Shown here in pieces: positions 22,882 to 32,895 of a stretch of 47,292 nt of DNA. The stretch comes from Deltaproteobacteria bacterium (GTDB lineage: Bacteria > Desulfobacterota > DSM-4660 > Desulfatiglandales > HGW-15). Positions within the stretch are counted from its first letter, which is position 1. Every line of letters begins with the position of its first letter. Position numbers and translations under genes: made by a program. The notes beneath the pieces were generated by a model. The model worked only from the letters and a program-made list of their open reading frames with translations, did not search any database and had not been told where the DNA came from. The DNA lies in NCBI GenBank assembly GCA_019310485.1, contig JAFDEF010000030.1, positions 1 to 47,292 on the forward strand, in the 5' to 3' direction.

Positions 22882-24372
22882 ATGAAACATGTTCATCTGA
22901 AAATCCTTTTTTTATGCTCTGAAGCCGTTCCTTTTGCCAAGACAGGTGGGCTAGGGGATGTTGGAGGTTCCCTCCCGCTTCACCTTGCCAAACTGGGGCA
23001 GGATGTACGACTGATTCTGCCATTATACAGGGTTACAAAGGAGCAAGGGTTATCCCTTGTTCTACTGGCGGAAAACATTGGTGTCCCGCTTGGTTATGAG
23101 GAGTTGCCTGCCAACATCTTGAAAATAAAAAGCAAAAGCGATTTTGCAGTGTACTTTGTGCAAAGAGAGGATCTGTATGAGCGGCCGAACCTTTATGCGA
23201 ACGAGCAGGGCGATTATTACGACAACCTTGAAAGGTTCACTTTTTATAGCCATGCTGCTTTGCGGATCGCGCAGTTTGTTGGCTTCAAACCAGATATTAT
23301 CCACTGCCACGATTGGCAAACCGGGCTGGTGCCCGCCTTGGTGCGAGGAGCCTATGCAAAAAACCCTACATTTGGAACTGTTAGCCTGGTCTTTACAATT
23401 CATAACATCGGCTATCAAGGAATTTTCCCAAAAGAGAAGCTGTACATAACCGGTCTCTCGGAAAAGGAATTTTTTCATCCAGAAGGGTTAGAATACTGGG
23501 ACAAAATCAGCTTGCTCAAATCGGGAATCGTATACTCTGATGCCGTTACCACGGTTAGCCCGAGGTATGCAAGAGAGATACAGAGTCCTGAGTATGGAAT
23601 GGGCATGGAGGGCATTTTGAGAAAGCGTAAGGAGAGAGTGTATGGTATCCTAAATGGTGTGGATTACGACTCATGGGATCCAAGCAAAGACAGGTACCTG
23701 CCGGCTACCTATTGTGCGGAAGACCTCGCTGGGAAAGGGCGCTGCAAGGAAGCATTAGTGCTTGAACTAGGGCTTTTGCGATCCATGGTGGAGCGGCCTT
23801 TGCTGGGAGTAGTCTCGCGCCTTGATGCTCAAAAGGGATTGGACCTGATTCTCAAGGTAATTGAGCCTATTTTGGAGCAAAATGTTGGATTGGTGATCCT
23901 TGGTTCAGGAAGTAAGCAAATCAAAGACAAAATCACTGAAGTCATGCCTCGCCATGCCGGGCGCATGGCGTTTAAATATGCATTCGACGAACCGCTTGCT
24001 CATCGAATAATCGCAGGCGCTGACATGCTTTTGGTGCCCTCACGCTATGAGCCCTGCGGACTTACCCAGATGTACGCGCTTAAGTACGGAACCGTGCCGC
24101 TTGTACATGCCACAGGGGGACTTGATGATACGGTAGTCGAGTTTGACCCTTCCAAGGTGGAAGGAAACGGCTTCAAATTCAGCCCTTTTGCCCATGGCGC
24201 TTTTCTTGATGCCATCAGAAAAGCTTTGCACTTTTTTTCAAACCGGGAACTCTGGAGAGCTATCATGCTAAATGGGATGCAAGCAGATTTTTCATGGGCA
24301 CGCTCAGCAAAGCAGTATCTTGACTTATACAGATCAGTAGTCGACAGATTCCCTGGGAGGAAAATTCAATAG
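22882..24372 (+). CDS. glgA: Glycogen synthase (ADP-glucose type, GT5)
   Basis: A 496-residue starch/glycogen synthase using ADP-glucose. The N-terminal substrate loop is KTGGLGDV (K20), the family hallmark; HCHDWQTGLVPAL and FTIHNIGYQG follow, and the C-terminal catalytic region contains SRLDAQKGLDL and PSRYEPCGLTQMYALKYG with the conserved Glu. Length is normal for the family. The ATG lacks a strong ribosome site. It opens the operon glgA-glgB-malQ-amylase-glgP, with gaps of 17, 26, 1 and 17 bases. It extends alpha-1,4 chains from the product of the divergent glgC. Confidence 0.95.
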   Translation: MKHVHLKILFLCSEAVPFAKTGGLGDVGGSLPLHLAKLGQDVRLILPLYRVTKEQGLSLVLLAENIGVPLGYEELPANILKIKSKSDFAVYFVQREDLYERPNLYANEQGDYYDNLERFTFYSHAALRIAQFVGFKPDIIHCHDWQTGLVPALVRGAYAKNPTFGTVSLVFTIHNIGYQGIFPKEKLYITGLSEKEFFHPEGLEYWDKISLLKSGIVYSDAVTTVSPRYAREIQSPEYGMGMEGILRKRKERVYGILNGVDYDSWDPSKDRYLPATYCAEDLAGKGRCKEALVLELGLLRSMVERPLLGVVSRLDAQKGLDLILKVIEPILEQNVGLVILGSGSKQIKDKITEVMPRHAGRMAFKYAFDEPLAHRIIAGADMLLVPSRYEPCGLTQMYALKYGTVPLVHATGGLDDTVVEFDPSKVEGNGFKFSPFAHGAFLDAIRKALHFFSNRELWRAIMLNGMQADFSWARSAKQYLDLYRSVVDRFPGRKIQ

Positions 24373-24389
24373 GAAAGGCGAAATCATCT

Positions 24390-26339
24390 GTGAAAGAAGC
24401 AAAACCGGTTATCCATAACAAGACACTTCTTACTGATGACGACCTTTACCTTTTTAACGAGGGAACTCACTATCGGCTTTTTGAAAAGCTCGGAGCGCAT
24501 ATTCTGGATAATGAGGGCGATAAAGGAACCCACTTTGCTGTTTGGGCCCCTAATGCGAAAAGAGTTTTTGTTATGGGGGATTTTAACGGGTGGGCGAAAG
24601 ATTCCCATGAACTCAACTGCAGGGGCCAGTCAGGAATATGGGAAGGGTTTGTGCCGGGGGTAGGAAAGGGGACTAAATACAAGTACTACATTTGTTCCAG
24701 GTTTGAAGATTACAGGGTGGAAAAGGTAGATCCATTTGCTTTTTACACTGAAATATCCCCTCGCACAGCATCCATTGTGTGGGACCTTGGTTATGAATGG
24801 CAAGATGAGCAATGGATGTCCCGGCGTGCTCACCAAAACGCTTTTGAGGCGCCGATTTCAATCTACGAGGTGCATCTTGGTTCATGGATGCGTGTTCCGG
24901 AGGAGCACAACAGGTCTATGACATACCGTGAGGTGGCACACAAGCTTGTTGAACATGTTTACGATCTCGGGTTTACCCACGTTGAGTTCATGCCCGTTAT
25001 GGAGCACCCTTTTTACGGATCGTGGGGATACCAAACCACGGGATATTATGCGCCTACCAACAGGTATGGTGAACCACAGGACTTTATGTACTTGGTTGAC
25101 TGCCTTCACAGGCAGGGGATTGGTGTCATTCTGGATTGGGTACCCTCCCATTTTGCAAAAGACGAATATGCACTTGGCTTCTTTGACGGCACCCACCTTT
25201 ATGAACATGCAGATCCACGCCAGGGGGTTCATCCAGAATGGGACAGCCTGATCTTCAACTACGGGCGCAATGAGGTGAGAAGTTTCCTGATAAGCAGCGC
25301 TATATTCTGGCTTGATGTTTATCATGCTGACGGCTTACGTGTTGACGGCGTCGCCTCGATGCTCTATCTAGACTACGGCCGTAAGGAAGGAGAGTGGATC
25401 CCCAATGAACACGGCGGTAGAGAAAATATACAGGCCATTGATTTTCTACGGCGATTGAATCAAGAGATTTACACCAAGTTTGAGGATGTCGTGACAGTGG
25501 CTGAAGAATCGACAGCGTGGCCAATGGTGACAAGACCGAGCCACATTGGAGGACTCGGATTTGGTATGAAGTGGGATATGGGCTGGATGCATGACACCCT
25601 TGATTATATTTCAAAGGATCCAGTCTACAGAAAACACCACCACGACAGACTTACTTTTAGGATGCTTTACGCTTTTACCGAAAATTTCATACTCCCTCTT
25701 TCTCACGACGAAGTTGTGTATGGTAAGGGCTCCCTGCTCCGGAAAATGCCGGGGGATAACTGGCAGAAATTTGCCAATCTGCGACTGCTTTTTGCTTATA
25801 TGTTTGCGCAGTGCGGGAAAAAGCTTGTTTTTATGGGCGGAGAATTTGGGCAATGGGATGAATGGTATCATGAAAAAAGCCTTGACTGGCATTTGCTTGA
25901 ACTGGATCAACACAGGGGTATTGTGCGACTTGTGCGCGACCTGAACCGGGTCTACAAGAAAGAACCAGCTCTTCACGAACTGGATTTTGAAGACACAGGG
26001 TTTGAGTGGATAGATTGTAATGACTCGGAACAAAGTGCCTTGAGTTTCGTCCGAAAAGGCAAGGAGGTAAAAGATGTACTGCTCGCTGTGTTTAACTTCA
26101 TCCCTGTGCCCAGGCCCAATTGCAGGATAGGCTCTCCACGAGCAGGTGTCTGGAAAGAAATCTTGAACACGGATGCCCGGCAATACGGCGGGAGCGGGTT
26201 GGGGAATTTGGGGCAAGTGGAAGCTGAGCCCTTGCCCTACCACGGGCGAGACCACTCTCTTCTTATTACTCTTCCCCCTCTTGGCGCGGTGTTTTTCAAA
26301 TTGAGGGAAGAAAATTTTCTCCCAGGTTCGAAGACTTAA
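24390..26339 (+). CDS. glgB: 1,4-alpha-glucan branching enzyme
   Basis: A 649-residue branching enzyme that adds alpha-1,6 branches to glycogen. It has an N-terminal CBM48 domain (about 35-130: GTHFAVWAPNAKRVFVMGDF) and a GH13 catalytic barrel with DGLRVDGVASM (nucleophile Asp), TVAEEST (acid/base Glu) and LPLSHDEVVYGK (third Asp). The length matches forms with a single N-terminal domain (short N1 region). The GTG start follows AGGAAAGGCG. Placed second in the operon, 17 bases after glgA, as expected for coordinated polymer synthesis. Confidence 0.95.
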   Translation: MKEAKPVIHNKTLLTDDDLYLFNEGTHYRLFEKLGAHILDNEGDKGTHFAVWAPNAKRVFVMGDFNGWAKDSHELNCRGQSGIWEGFVPGVGKGTKYKYYICSRFEDYRVEKVDPFAFYTEISPRTASIVWDLGYEWQDEQWMSRRAHQNAFEAPISIYEVHLGSWMRVPEEHNRSMTYREVAHKLVEHVYDLGFTHVEFMPVMEHPFYGSWGYQTTGYYAPTNRYGEPQDFMYLVDCLHRQGIGVILDWVPSHFAKDEYALGFFDGTHLYEHADPRQGVHPEWDSLIFNYGRNEVRSFLISSAIFWLDVYHADGLRVDGVASMLYLDYGRKEGEWIPNEHGGRENIQAIDFLRRLNQEIYTKFEDVVTVAEESTAWPMVTRPSHIGGLGFGMKWDMGWMHDTLDYISKDPVYRKHHHDRLTFRMLYAFTENFILPLSHDEVVYGKGSLLRKMPGDNWQKFANLRLLFAYMFAQCGKKLVFMGGEFGQWDEWYHEKSLDWHLLELDQHRGIVRLVRDLNRVYKKEPALHELDFEDTGFEWIDCNDSEQSALSFVRKGKEVKDVLLAVFNFIPVPRPNCRIGSPRAGVWKEILNTDARQYGGSGLGNLGQVEAEPLPYHGRDHSLLITLPPLGAVFFKLREENFLPGSKT

Positions 26340-26365
26340 TTTTAACAACGGAGAAAAAGGGATTA

Positions 26366-27883
26366 ATGGATGCAGCAGCCGGATTGAAAACTCGGGGAAG
26401 CGGGATACTCTTGCACATAACCTCTCTGCCCTGCAAATTTGGTATTGGAGATTTTGGCCCTCAAGCACGCCAATTTGCCGAGTTTCTTTGCCAAGCAGGA
26501 CAGCGTTATTGGCAAATTCTTCCTCTTAATCCTACTGATCCGATGCACGGCAATTCACCTTACCACAGCGTCTCCGCCTTTGCTTTAAACCCCCTGTTCA
26601 TAAGCCCGGAGATTCTTGCAGCGGAGGGCTGGATTTCGGAGAGCGATTCGGACTGGGCATCGGTATCTTTAAACGGCCCTGCAGACTATAGCAGGGCAAA
26701 CGCTTTAAAGGCAGAGCTGCTTGAGAAAGCTTTCCTTAATTTCAGTAGCACGGGAAAACAAGAAAGGGAATACTCCACTTTTTGTGATAAAAACAGGTAC
26801 TGGCTTGATGACTATGCCATGTATGTTTCGCTTAAGTCTTTTTTGGGTGGCAAAGCCTGGGCCGAATGGCCCCCCGAGCTAAGAGATCGGGATGTGGCGG
26901 CATTGAATGCAGCAAAGGATCAATTGCGTGATGAAATAGAGAAAATGCGTTTTTCGCAATTCCTCTTGCGTAGCCAGTGGCAATCTCTGAAATCTTTTTG
27001 CAACAGCATTGGTGTGAGACTGATAGGAGATCTCCCAATTTATGTGGTTCATGACAGTGCCGACGTTTGGGCAAATCCGGATCTATTCAACCTGGATGAG
27101 CAAAAAATGCCGAGGACCGTAGCCGGCGTTCCTCCTGATTATTTCAGCCCTACAGGGCAGCTCTGGGGAAATCCTGTTTTCAGGTGGGATGTTCTCCGTG
27201 CGCGTGATTACCAGTGGTGGCTACAAAGGATAGGATACAAGCTCCAGCTATACGATGTCGTGCGAATCGACCATTTCAGGGGATTTGTCGCATACTGGGA
27301 AGTTCCATCAGGTGAAAAGACAGCGACAAATGGGAGATGGGTTGAGGTCCCTGCCTGGAGCTTCTTTAAACGCATCAAGGCCGAATTTGGGCAACTACCT
27401 GTTATTGCGGAGGACCTTGGTGTAATCACGCCCGATGTGGTAGAGGTAAGGCGCCATTTTGGATTTCCCGGCATGAAAATCCTGCTTTTTGCATTTGATG
27501 AGAACTTGCCCACGAACCCATATGCCCCGCACAATTTGGGAAAGGATTGCGTTGTATATACCGGCACGCATGACAACAATACGGTAAAAGGCTGGTTTGA
27601 GAGGGAGGCAAGCCGGGATCAGAAAGAGAGGGTTTTTAGATATCTTGGCAGAAAAGCTGACGCAACGGAAATTCATATGGAGTTTTTGAGGCTTGCCATG
27701 ATGTCTGTTGCAAACACTGCAATATTTCCCATGCAGGATCTTCTTGGTCTGGGAGAAGAGGCGAGGATGAACAGACCTGCTAGCAACGAAGGAAACTGGA
27801 AGTGGAGACTTTACCCCGAGCAAGTTTCCGAGTCTTTGAGCGAGCAACTAAGAGATATGACTGAAATCTACGGAAGACTCTAA
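26366..27883 (+). CDS. malQ: 4-alpha-glucanotransferase (GH77, amylomaltase)
   Basis: A 505-residue GH77 disproportionating enzyme that transfers maltooligosyl units between alpha-1,4 glucans. Typical blocks: GSGILLHITSLP with FGIGDFG at the start, RIDHFRGF (nucleophile Asp), PVIAEDLGVITPDV (Glu), and VYTGTHDNNTVKGW (third Asp). WQILPLNPT and GNSPY are also family-typical. It lies between glgB and the GH13 gene; it recycles short chains formed during glycogen breakdown. The ATG follows GGAGAAAAAGGG. Confidence 0.95.
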   Translation: MDAAAGLKTRGSGILLHITSLPCKFGIGDFGPQARQFAEFLCQAGQRYWQILPLNPTDPMHGNSPYHSVSAFALNPLFISPEILAAEGWISESDSDWASVSLNGPADYSRANALKAELLEKAFLNFSSTGKQEREYSTFCDKNRYWLDDYAMYVSLKSFLGGKAWAEWPPELRDRDVAALNAAKDQLRDEIEKMRFSQFLLRSQWQSLKSFCNSIGVRLIGDLPIYVVHDSADVWANPDLFNLDEQKMPRTVAGVPPDYFSPTGQLWGNPVFRWDVLRARDYQWWLQRIGYKLQLYDVVRIDHFRGFVAYWEVPSGEKTATNGRWVEVPAWSFFKRIKAEFGQLPVIAEDLGVITPDVVEVRRHFGFPGMKILLFAFDENLPTNPYAPHNLGKDCVVYTGTHDNNTVKGWFEREASRDQKERVFRYLGRKADATEIHMEFLRLAMMSVANTAIFPMQDLLGLGEEARMNRPASNEGNWKWRLYPEQVSESLSEQLRDMTEIYGRL

Positions 27884-27884
27884 C

Positions 27885-29384
27885 ATGATAGCCCTCAGAA
27901 ACAACCCCCACATATATGAAATTAACCTGGCTACGTGGCTTAATCACTTGTCCGGAAAAGAGGGGCGGGGGCTAAATCTTGCGCAAATACCGCTGGCCGA
28001 GTGGGAAGACCTGAAAAAGAAAGGGATGGATGCGGTCTGGCTGATGGGCATATGGGAAAGAAGCCCTCTTTCAGCAAAAAAGGCAAGGGAGACGAAAGCG
28101 ATTGTGGATCAATGCCAAGCTGTGCTTACGGATTTTAAACCGGACGACATCTGCGGCTCACCATATGCTGTAAAGTCTTACAGGCCTGAGCCTCGGTTTG
28201 GGACCTTTGACGACGTTGTACGCTTGAAAGAGATACTTCATGATTATGGACTGGCATTGGTGCTAGATTTTGTCCCCAATCATACAGCCTGTGACCATGC
28301 CTGGGTGCTCGAAAGCCCCTATCTTTATCTTCAGGTCGCACCTGTAGACAAAGAAAAATGCCCCGATGGATTTTTTTATGCTGTGAGTACTCCTGAAAGC
28401 CGCACATGCATAGCGCATGGGAGAGATCCTTATTTTCCTCCCTGGACTGACACTGCTCAACTAAACTACATGAACCCCCGGACCCAGGATGCAATGGTTG
28501 CCGTTCTTCAACAGGTGAGCACTTACTGTGATGGGGTCAGGTGCGATATGGCAATGCTGTTACTAGACGAAGTGTTCAAAGACACATGGAAGGGGTACTT
28601 GCCCGAAGATGCGGAGGCAAAAGAATTCTGGCCAATCGCGATAAATTCTTCAAGAAGTAAAAAAAACAATTTTGTTATGGTGGCTGAGGTCTATTGGGGC
28701 CTTGGGAAAAAGCTACTGGAGGCAGGATTTGACTTTGTCTATGATAAAGACCTCTATGACCTCCTTGTTCAGGGAAACATCGCGGCGATCAGGAAGGAGC
28801 TCTGCAAGCCAGTACCTGATCAAGGGCGAATGCTGCGGTTTGTTGAAAACCACGATGAGCCCCGCGCTTTATCCGTTTTTGGAAATCAGAGAATCCGCAG
28901 CGCCATGGTGATTCATGCAACTCTGCCCGGGGCAAAACTCTGGCACCATGGGCAGATGGAAGGGAACCGGCTCAGCATACCAGTACAGCTTTCCAGGGCT
29001 CCTGAAGAGGTAACTGATGAGGACCTGGCCTCTTTTTGCGGAAAATTGCTTCGTGAAGTTAATGAGCCGGTTTTTCATGAGGGAATATGGCAGATGTGCG
29101 CTATAGATGGATGGCCTGACAACCAGAGCCATGAAAACCTGCTGGCATGGTCATGGCAACTGAGTGATGAGAGGCGCATTATAATAGTCAACTTCGCTCC
29201 CAGCCCAAGCCAGGGACGTATCAGGGTGCCCGGCAACTGGTTCCAGGATGTATTGTACCTTCGATTGTGGGACCCTATCAAAGGAGACAGCTACCTTCGT
29301 CCTGCTGGTGAGATAAAAAAGAATGGATTGTATGCCGGGCTTGACGGCTGGGATTTTCATTTCTTCAGGATTGAGAGAAAATAA
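27885..29384 (+). CDS. GH13 alpha-amylase-family protein
   Basis: A 499-residue cytoplasmic GH13 protein starting one base after the malQ stop, so it is translationally coupled. Catalytic residues can be placed: GVRCDMAML (nucleophile Asp), MVAEVYWG (Glu) and VENHDEPR (Asp); also LVLDFVPNHTACDH. There is no signal peptide, so it acts inside the cell on glycogen or maltodextrins. The sequence begins with YEINLATWLNHLSG, unlike secreted amylases. Exact specificity (amylase, maltodextrin hydrolase or transferase) cannot be told from motifs. Confidence 0.85.
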   Translation: MIALRNNPHIYEINLATWLNHLSGKEGRGLNLAQIPLAEWEDLKKKGMDAVWLMGIWERSPLSAKKARETKAIVDQCQAVLTDFKPDDICGSPYAVKSYRPEPRFGTFDDVVRLKEILHDYGLALVLDFVPNHTACDHAWVLESPYLYLQVAPVDKEKCPDGFFYAVSTPESRTCIAHGRDPYFPPWTDTAQLNYMNPRTQDAMVAVLQQVSTYCDGVRCDMAMLLLDEVFKDTWKGYLPEDAEAKEFWPIAINSSRSKKNNFVMVAEVYWGLGKKLLEAGFDFVYDKDLYDLLVQGNIAAIRKELCKPVPDQGRMLRFVENHDEPRALSVFGNQRIRSAMVIHATLPGAKLWHHGQMEGNRLSIPVQLSRAPEEVTDEDLASFCGKLLREVNEPVFHEGIWQMCAIDGWPDNQSHENLLAWSWQLSDERRIIIVNFAPSPSQGRIRVPGNWFQDVLYLRLWDPIKGDSYLRPAGEIKKNGLYAGLDGWDFHFFRIERK

Positions 29385-29401
29385 AAAGGTAGAGGAATCA
29401 C

Positions 29402-31978
29402 ATGACATTTCCAATAAAAATCATTGACGTAAAACCCAAAATACCCAGATCCCTGGAGCCACTCAAGGAACTTGCAGGGAATCTGTGGTTTGTGTGGAAC
29501 CATGATGCTGCGGAACTGTTCAGAAGAATGAATCCCGAGCTTTGGGAAAGGACGCGGGGAAACCCGGTGGAGCTACTCTCCCGGCTGAGCCAGAAGGAGA
29601 TCAGGGCACTTGCTCGCGATGAAGGATTTGTTGCGCATATGGAAAGGGTTCACCACGAATTTCACAGATATATGTCCGAACATGTTAACCGAGAGGCTTT
29701 TGGCAAAAAGGGTGAAGCATTTCAAGTAGCGTATTTTTCTGCAGAATCGGGCGTGGCCGATTGCCTGCCGATTTACTCGGGTGGCCTAGGAATTTTGTCG
29801 GGTGATCACCTTAAGTCGGCAAGTGACCTCAATTTGCCGATTTGCGGTGTTTCCCTGGCATATCAAAAAGGATACTTCCGCCAATACCTGACTCAGGATG
29901 GCTGGCAGATGGAGACTTATCCTGCGAACCGATTCAATATGATGCCGATGAAGCTGGTAAGGAGGGAAAATGGTAATCCTGTCACGACTTCCCTGCAGAT
30001 AAGAGGGGAGAATGTAAAGGTACAGGCATGGGATATTGAAGTGGGAAGATCCAACCTCTATCTCCTTGACACCAACATTAAAGAAAACCCGGATTGGGTT
30101 AAAGAAATCACCTCGCAGCTTTATGGCGGCGATCATGATATGAGGATAAGACAGGAAATCGTGCTCGGGATAGGAGGGGCTCGAATTCTAAAAGCAATGG
30201 GTGTTGAGCCAAGCATTTACCATATTAATGAAGGGCATTCCGCGCTTGCCCTCATGGAACGCATAAGAGAGTTGAGGGAAAATGCCGGGCTGAGTTTTAA
30301 TGAAGCCCTAGAATATGTCAGGGCTACAAGTGTTTTCACCACCCATACCCCTGTTGCAGCCGGTATAGATATTTTCCACCCTGATCTGATGCGGACATAT
30401 TTTGAGGATTATGCAAAGTCGCTGGGTATAAGTTTTGATGTTTTCTTGGGATTCGGACGCCAGGACCCCAGGAACAAGAAAGAGTGGTTCTGTATGGCGG
30501 TGCTGGCACTGAGACTATCAAACTGGAGTAACGGGGTAAGCAGACTCCATGGTAGTGTGAGTCGAAAGATGTGGAAAAAGATCTGGCCAAAGACGCCCGA
30601 GATCGACCTTCCCATTATTCATATTACAAACGGCGTGCATATCCCTTCATGGATTTCTGCAGGAATGCGGGAGAACTATGACCGATATCTCGGGCCCAGG
30701 TGGATTGAGGACCCCGACAACGTAAAGGTTTGGGAGAGGGTAGACCTCATTCCAAACTCGGAGCTGTGGAGAACCCATGAGAGAGCAAGAGAGAGATTGG
30801 TGGGGTTTGCCAGGAAAAGATTGCGCGCACAGCTTGCCAAGCGCGGTGCCTCCAGTCGGGATCTTACAGTAGCTGACGAAGTGCTCAACTCAGAAGCGCT
30901 CACCATCGGATTTGCACGAAGATTCGCTCCTTACAAGAGGGCCTATCTTATCCTAAAGGATATGGAACGGTTGGGGAGGATCCTGAAAAATGACACCCGC
31001 CCCGTCCAGCTTATCTTTTCCGGCAAAGCCCATCCCCAGGATCAAATGGGGAAAGATCTCATAAAACAGATTGTTCAAATAGCGAATCAAGAAGCGTTCC
31101 GCAGACACATCATCTTCCTGGAAGATTATGACATGGAGGTAGCCAGGTACATGGTTCAGGGAGTGGACGTGTGGTTGAACACACCGAGGAGGCCCCTTGA
31201 GGCATGCGGTACGAGCGGCATGAAAGCGGTTGCTAATGGAGCGCTGCACTTCAGCGTGCTGGATGGCTGGTGGGAAGAGGGTTACGACAGGGAAGTCGGC
31301 TGGGCTATAGGCAGCGGCGAGGAGTACCAGGATCACGACTTCCAGGACGAGATAGAATCCCGCGCCCTTTATGACATTCTGGAAAAGGACATCATTCCGC
31401 TTTTCTATGATAGGGGCCCCGACGGGACACCCCGTGGCTGGGTTCAGAAAATGAAGACATCAATGCACACGCTTTGTCCCATGTTCAACACCCATCGTAT
31501 GGTTGAGGAATACTGGGAGCGTTTCTATGTGCCTGCTGCGGAGAGGGCATTTGAAATGCGGCAGAACCAGTGGAGTGGCCTCAAGGAGCTTGCCTCCTGG
31601 CGCGAAAAGGTAATGTATGGGTGGGGAAATATTGTAATCAAAGAGGTGAAGATGCCCCATGTAGAGGAGATTGAAGTTGGCACAATGTGCCACGTGGAAG
31701 CCAAAATAGACTTGGGGCAACTGGAACCCTCGGACGTGTCCGTAGAGGTTTACTGCGGGAAGCAGTGGGAGGATGAAGAATGTTTTGACAGAGTGCTTCA
31801 GCCAATGAAAGCAACCCAAAAGCTGGGGGATGCTTTTTTCAGATACGAATCTGACTTTGCATTTGCTGAATCAGGGCGTTTCGGGTTAAACATTCGTATC
31901 TTGCCGAACCACCCCAACGCGGAAAGCCGCCATTCGATGGGCCTGGTTATTTGGGCAGCCGATTCTGACAGCCCCTAG
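29402..31978 (+). CDS. glgP: Alpha-glucan phosphorylase (DUF3417 type)
   Basis: An 858-residue phosphorylase that releases glucose-1-phosphate from glycogen. The N-terminus is the DUF3417 domain (IPRSLEPLKELAGNLWFVWN). Then come YFSAESGVADCLPIYSGGLG, HINEGHSALALMERI, and the pyridoxal-phosphate lysine region EACGTSGMKAVANGALHF. It belongs to the shorter, archaeal/bacterial phosphorylase branch that is usually not regulated by phosphorylation. It closes the glg operon; its stop overlaps the stop of the convergent TPR gene by sharing CTAG. GGTAGAGGAATC precedes the ATG. Confidence 0.95.
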   Translation: MTFPIKIIDVKPKIPRSLEPLKELAGNLWFVWNHDAAELFRRMNPELWERTRGNPVELLSRLSQKEIRALARDEGFVAHMERVHHEFHRYMSEHVNREAFGKKGEAFQVAYFSAESGVADCLPIYSGGLGILSGDHLKSASDLNLPICGVSLAYQKGYFRQYLTQDGWQMETYPANRFNMMPMKLVRRENGNPVTTSLQIRGENVKVQAWDIEVGRSNLYLLDTNIKENPDWVKEITSQLYGGDHDMRIRQEIVLGIGGARILKAMGVEPSIYHINEGHSALALMERIRELRENAGLSFNEALEYVRATSVFTTHTPVAAGIDIFHPDLMRTYFEDYAKSLGISFDVFLGFGRQDPRNKKEWFCMAVLALRLSNWSNGVSRLHGSVSRKMWKKIWPKTPEIDLPIIHITNGVHIPSWISAGMRENYDRYLGPRWIEDPDNVKVWERVDLIPNSELWRTHERARERLVGFARKRLRAQLAKRGASSRDLTVADEVLNSEALTIGFARRFAPYKRAYLILKDMERLGRILKNDTRPVQLIFSGKAHPQDQMGKDLIKQIVQIANQEAFRRHIIFLEDYDMEVARYMVQGVDVWLNTPRRPLEACGTSGMKAVANGALHFSVLDGWWEEGYDREVGWAIGSGEEYQDHDFQDEIESRALYDILEKDIIPLFYDRGPDGTPRGWVQKMKTSMHTLCPMFNTHRMVEEYWERFYVPAAERAFEMRQNQWSGLKELASWREKVMYGWGNIVIKEVKMPHVEEIEVGTMCHVEAKIDLGQLEPSDVSVEVYCGKQWEDEECFDRVLQPMKATQKLGDAFFRYESDFAFAESGRFGLNIRILPNHPNAESRHSMGLVIWAADSDSP

Positions 31979-32895
31979 GCATCTTCGATGGTGATATCTA
32001 TCGAGTAATCTCCTTTTCTTTCGCCCTTTTCAATTTTCAATTTCCTGGATACAACCCCGCTTCCCCGAAATACCGTAATATTTGAATAAAACTGAATATT
32101 TGAAAAGCGTGTTCCAAGTCTGAAAGCTTCAAGCACTTCCTCGGTTTGGGAGGAAACGATTACCTTGAGAATATTCCCTACCTGGAAATTAACATCGAGA
32201 TCCAGACAGTGTCCCCTCAAGGGGCCTTCATCCATCTCAATTCTGATAGCTGATATTTGAATTAGATCCTCATCTTCTTCCTTCGTAAATGGGACAGTTT
32301 CACTTACATCATGATTTAGTTCCGGAATGCGAAGAGTTATTCCCTTGTTTTTAAGCGAATCTTTAAGAAACTCCCTGAGGTACTCGAGGTCCTTGCTCGA
32401 CATTAACCCTGAAGAAACCCAGTCTTCAAACTCAGCAATTGCAGCCCCGGGAAGAGACAGAGACATGTAACATCGAATTATGTTCTTGGCTGCAATAATG
32501 GGCAGAGTTCCCTTCTTTAAAAGAGTGCGAAATTCTTCTATGGCTTCCTCATACTGCCCGAAGTGAGCTAGGGCAACTGCTCCTTCTATTGCCGAAGTTT
32601 CCCTTGCTTCTGAAAAACGAAACAGCTCTTTAATGAGCTCTTTTTGCCCTTTGGGTAATTGAGGGAGTCGCTGATCCTGCTTCAGCTTTTCTAGTTCTTG
32701 TTCCACAAGCTTGATCCTTTTCCTAACAACTTTTTCAACACGCTCTTCACCTCTGAAGACTTCACTTTTCCTCAAGAATTGCAAGGCTTGTACGTATTTT
32801 CCTTTTGACTCGACCAGGAGACCTTGCTCTTTGTACAGATCGGCCTCTTTGACCAACGAGACGAGATAATCTCGATCAGACACTATTGTCCTCAT
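31975..32895 (-). CDS. TPR protein with unidentified C-terminal beta domain
   Basis: A protein of about 306 residues. The N-terminal 200 residues are helical with TPR-like pairs (EADLYKEQGLLVESKGKYVQ, AVALAHFGQYEEAIEEFRTL, NIIRCYMSLSLPGAAIAEFE). The last 90 residues are predicted beta strands (ISAIRIEMDEGPLRGHCLDL, ILKVIVSSQ, NITVFRGSGVVSRKL), a possible PilZ-like or other ligand-binding barrel that I cannot identify. No signal peptide or membrane segment. It is convergent with glgP, sharing the CTAG at the stops, so the two transcripts can interfere. ATG 32895 is preferred over TTG 32898; no clear ribosome site. Confidence 0.6.
   Translation of the reverse strand: MRTIVSDRDYLVSLVKEADLYKEQGLLVESKGKYVQALQFLRKSEVFRGEERVEKVVRKRIKLVEQELEKLKQDQRLPQLPKGQKELIKELFRFSEARETSAIEGAVALAHFGQYEEAIEEFRTLLKKGTLPIIAAKNIIRCYMSLSLPGAAIAEFEDWVSSGLMSSKDLEYLREFLKDSLKNKGITLRIPELNHDVSETVPFTKEEDEDLIQISAIRIEMDEGPLRGHCLDLDVNFQVGNILKVIVSSQTEEVLEAFRLGTRFSNIQFYSNITVFRGSGVVSRKLKIEKGERKGDYSIDITIEDA

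Noticed and set aside
25611..26468. 285-codon minus-strand open frame over glgB and malQ
   Set aside because: Antisense to two strongly conserved genes; a shadow frame despite its length.
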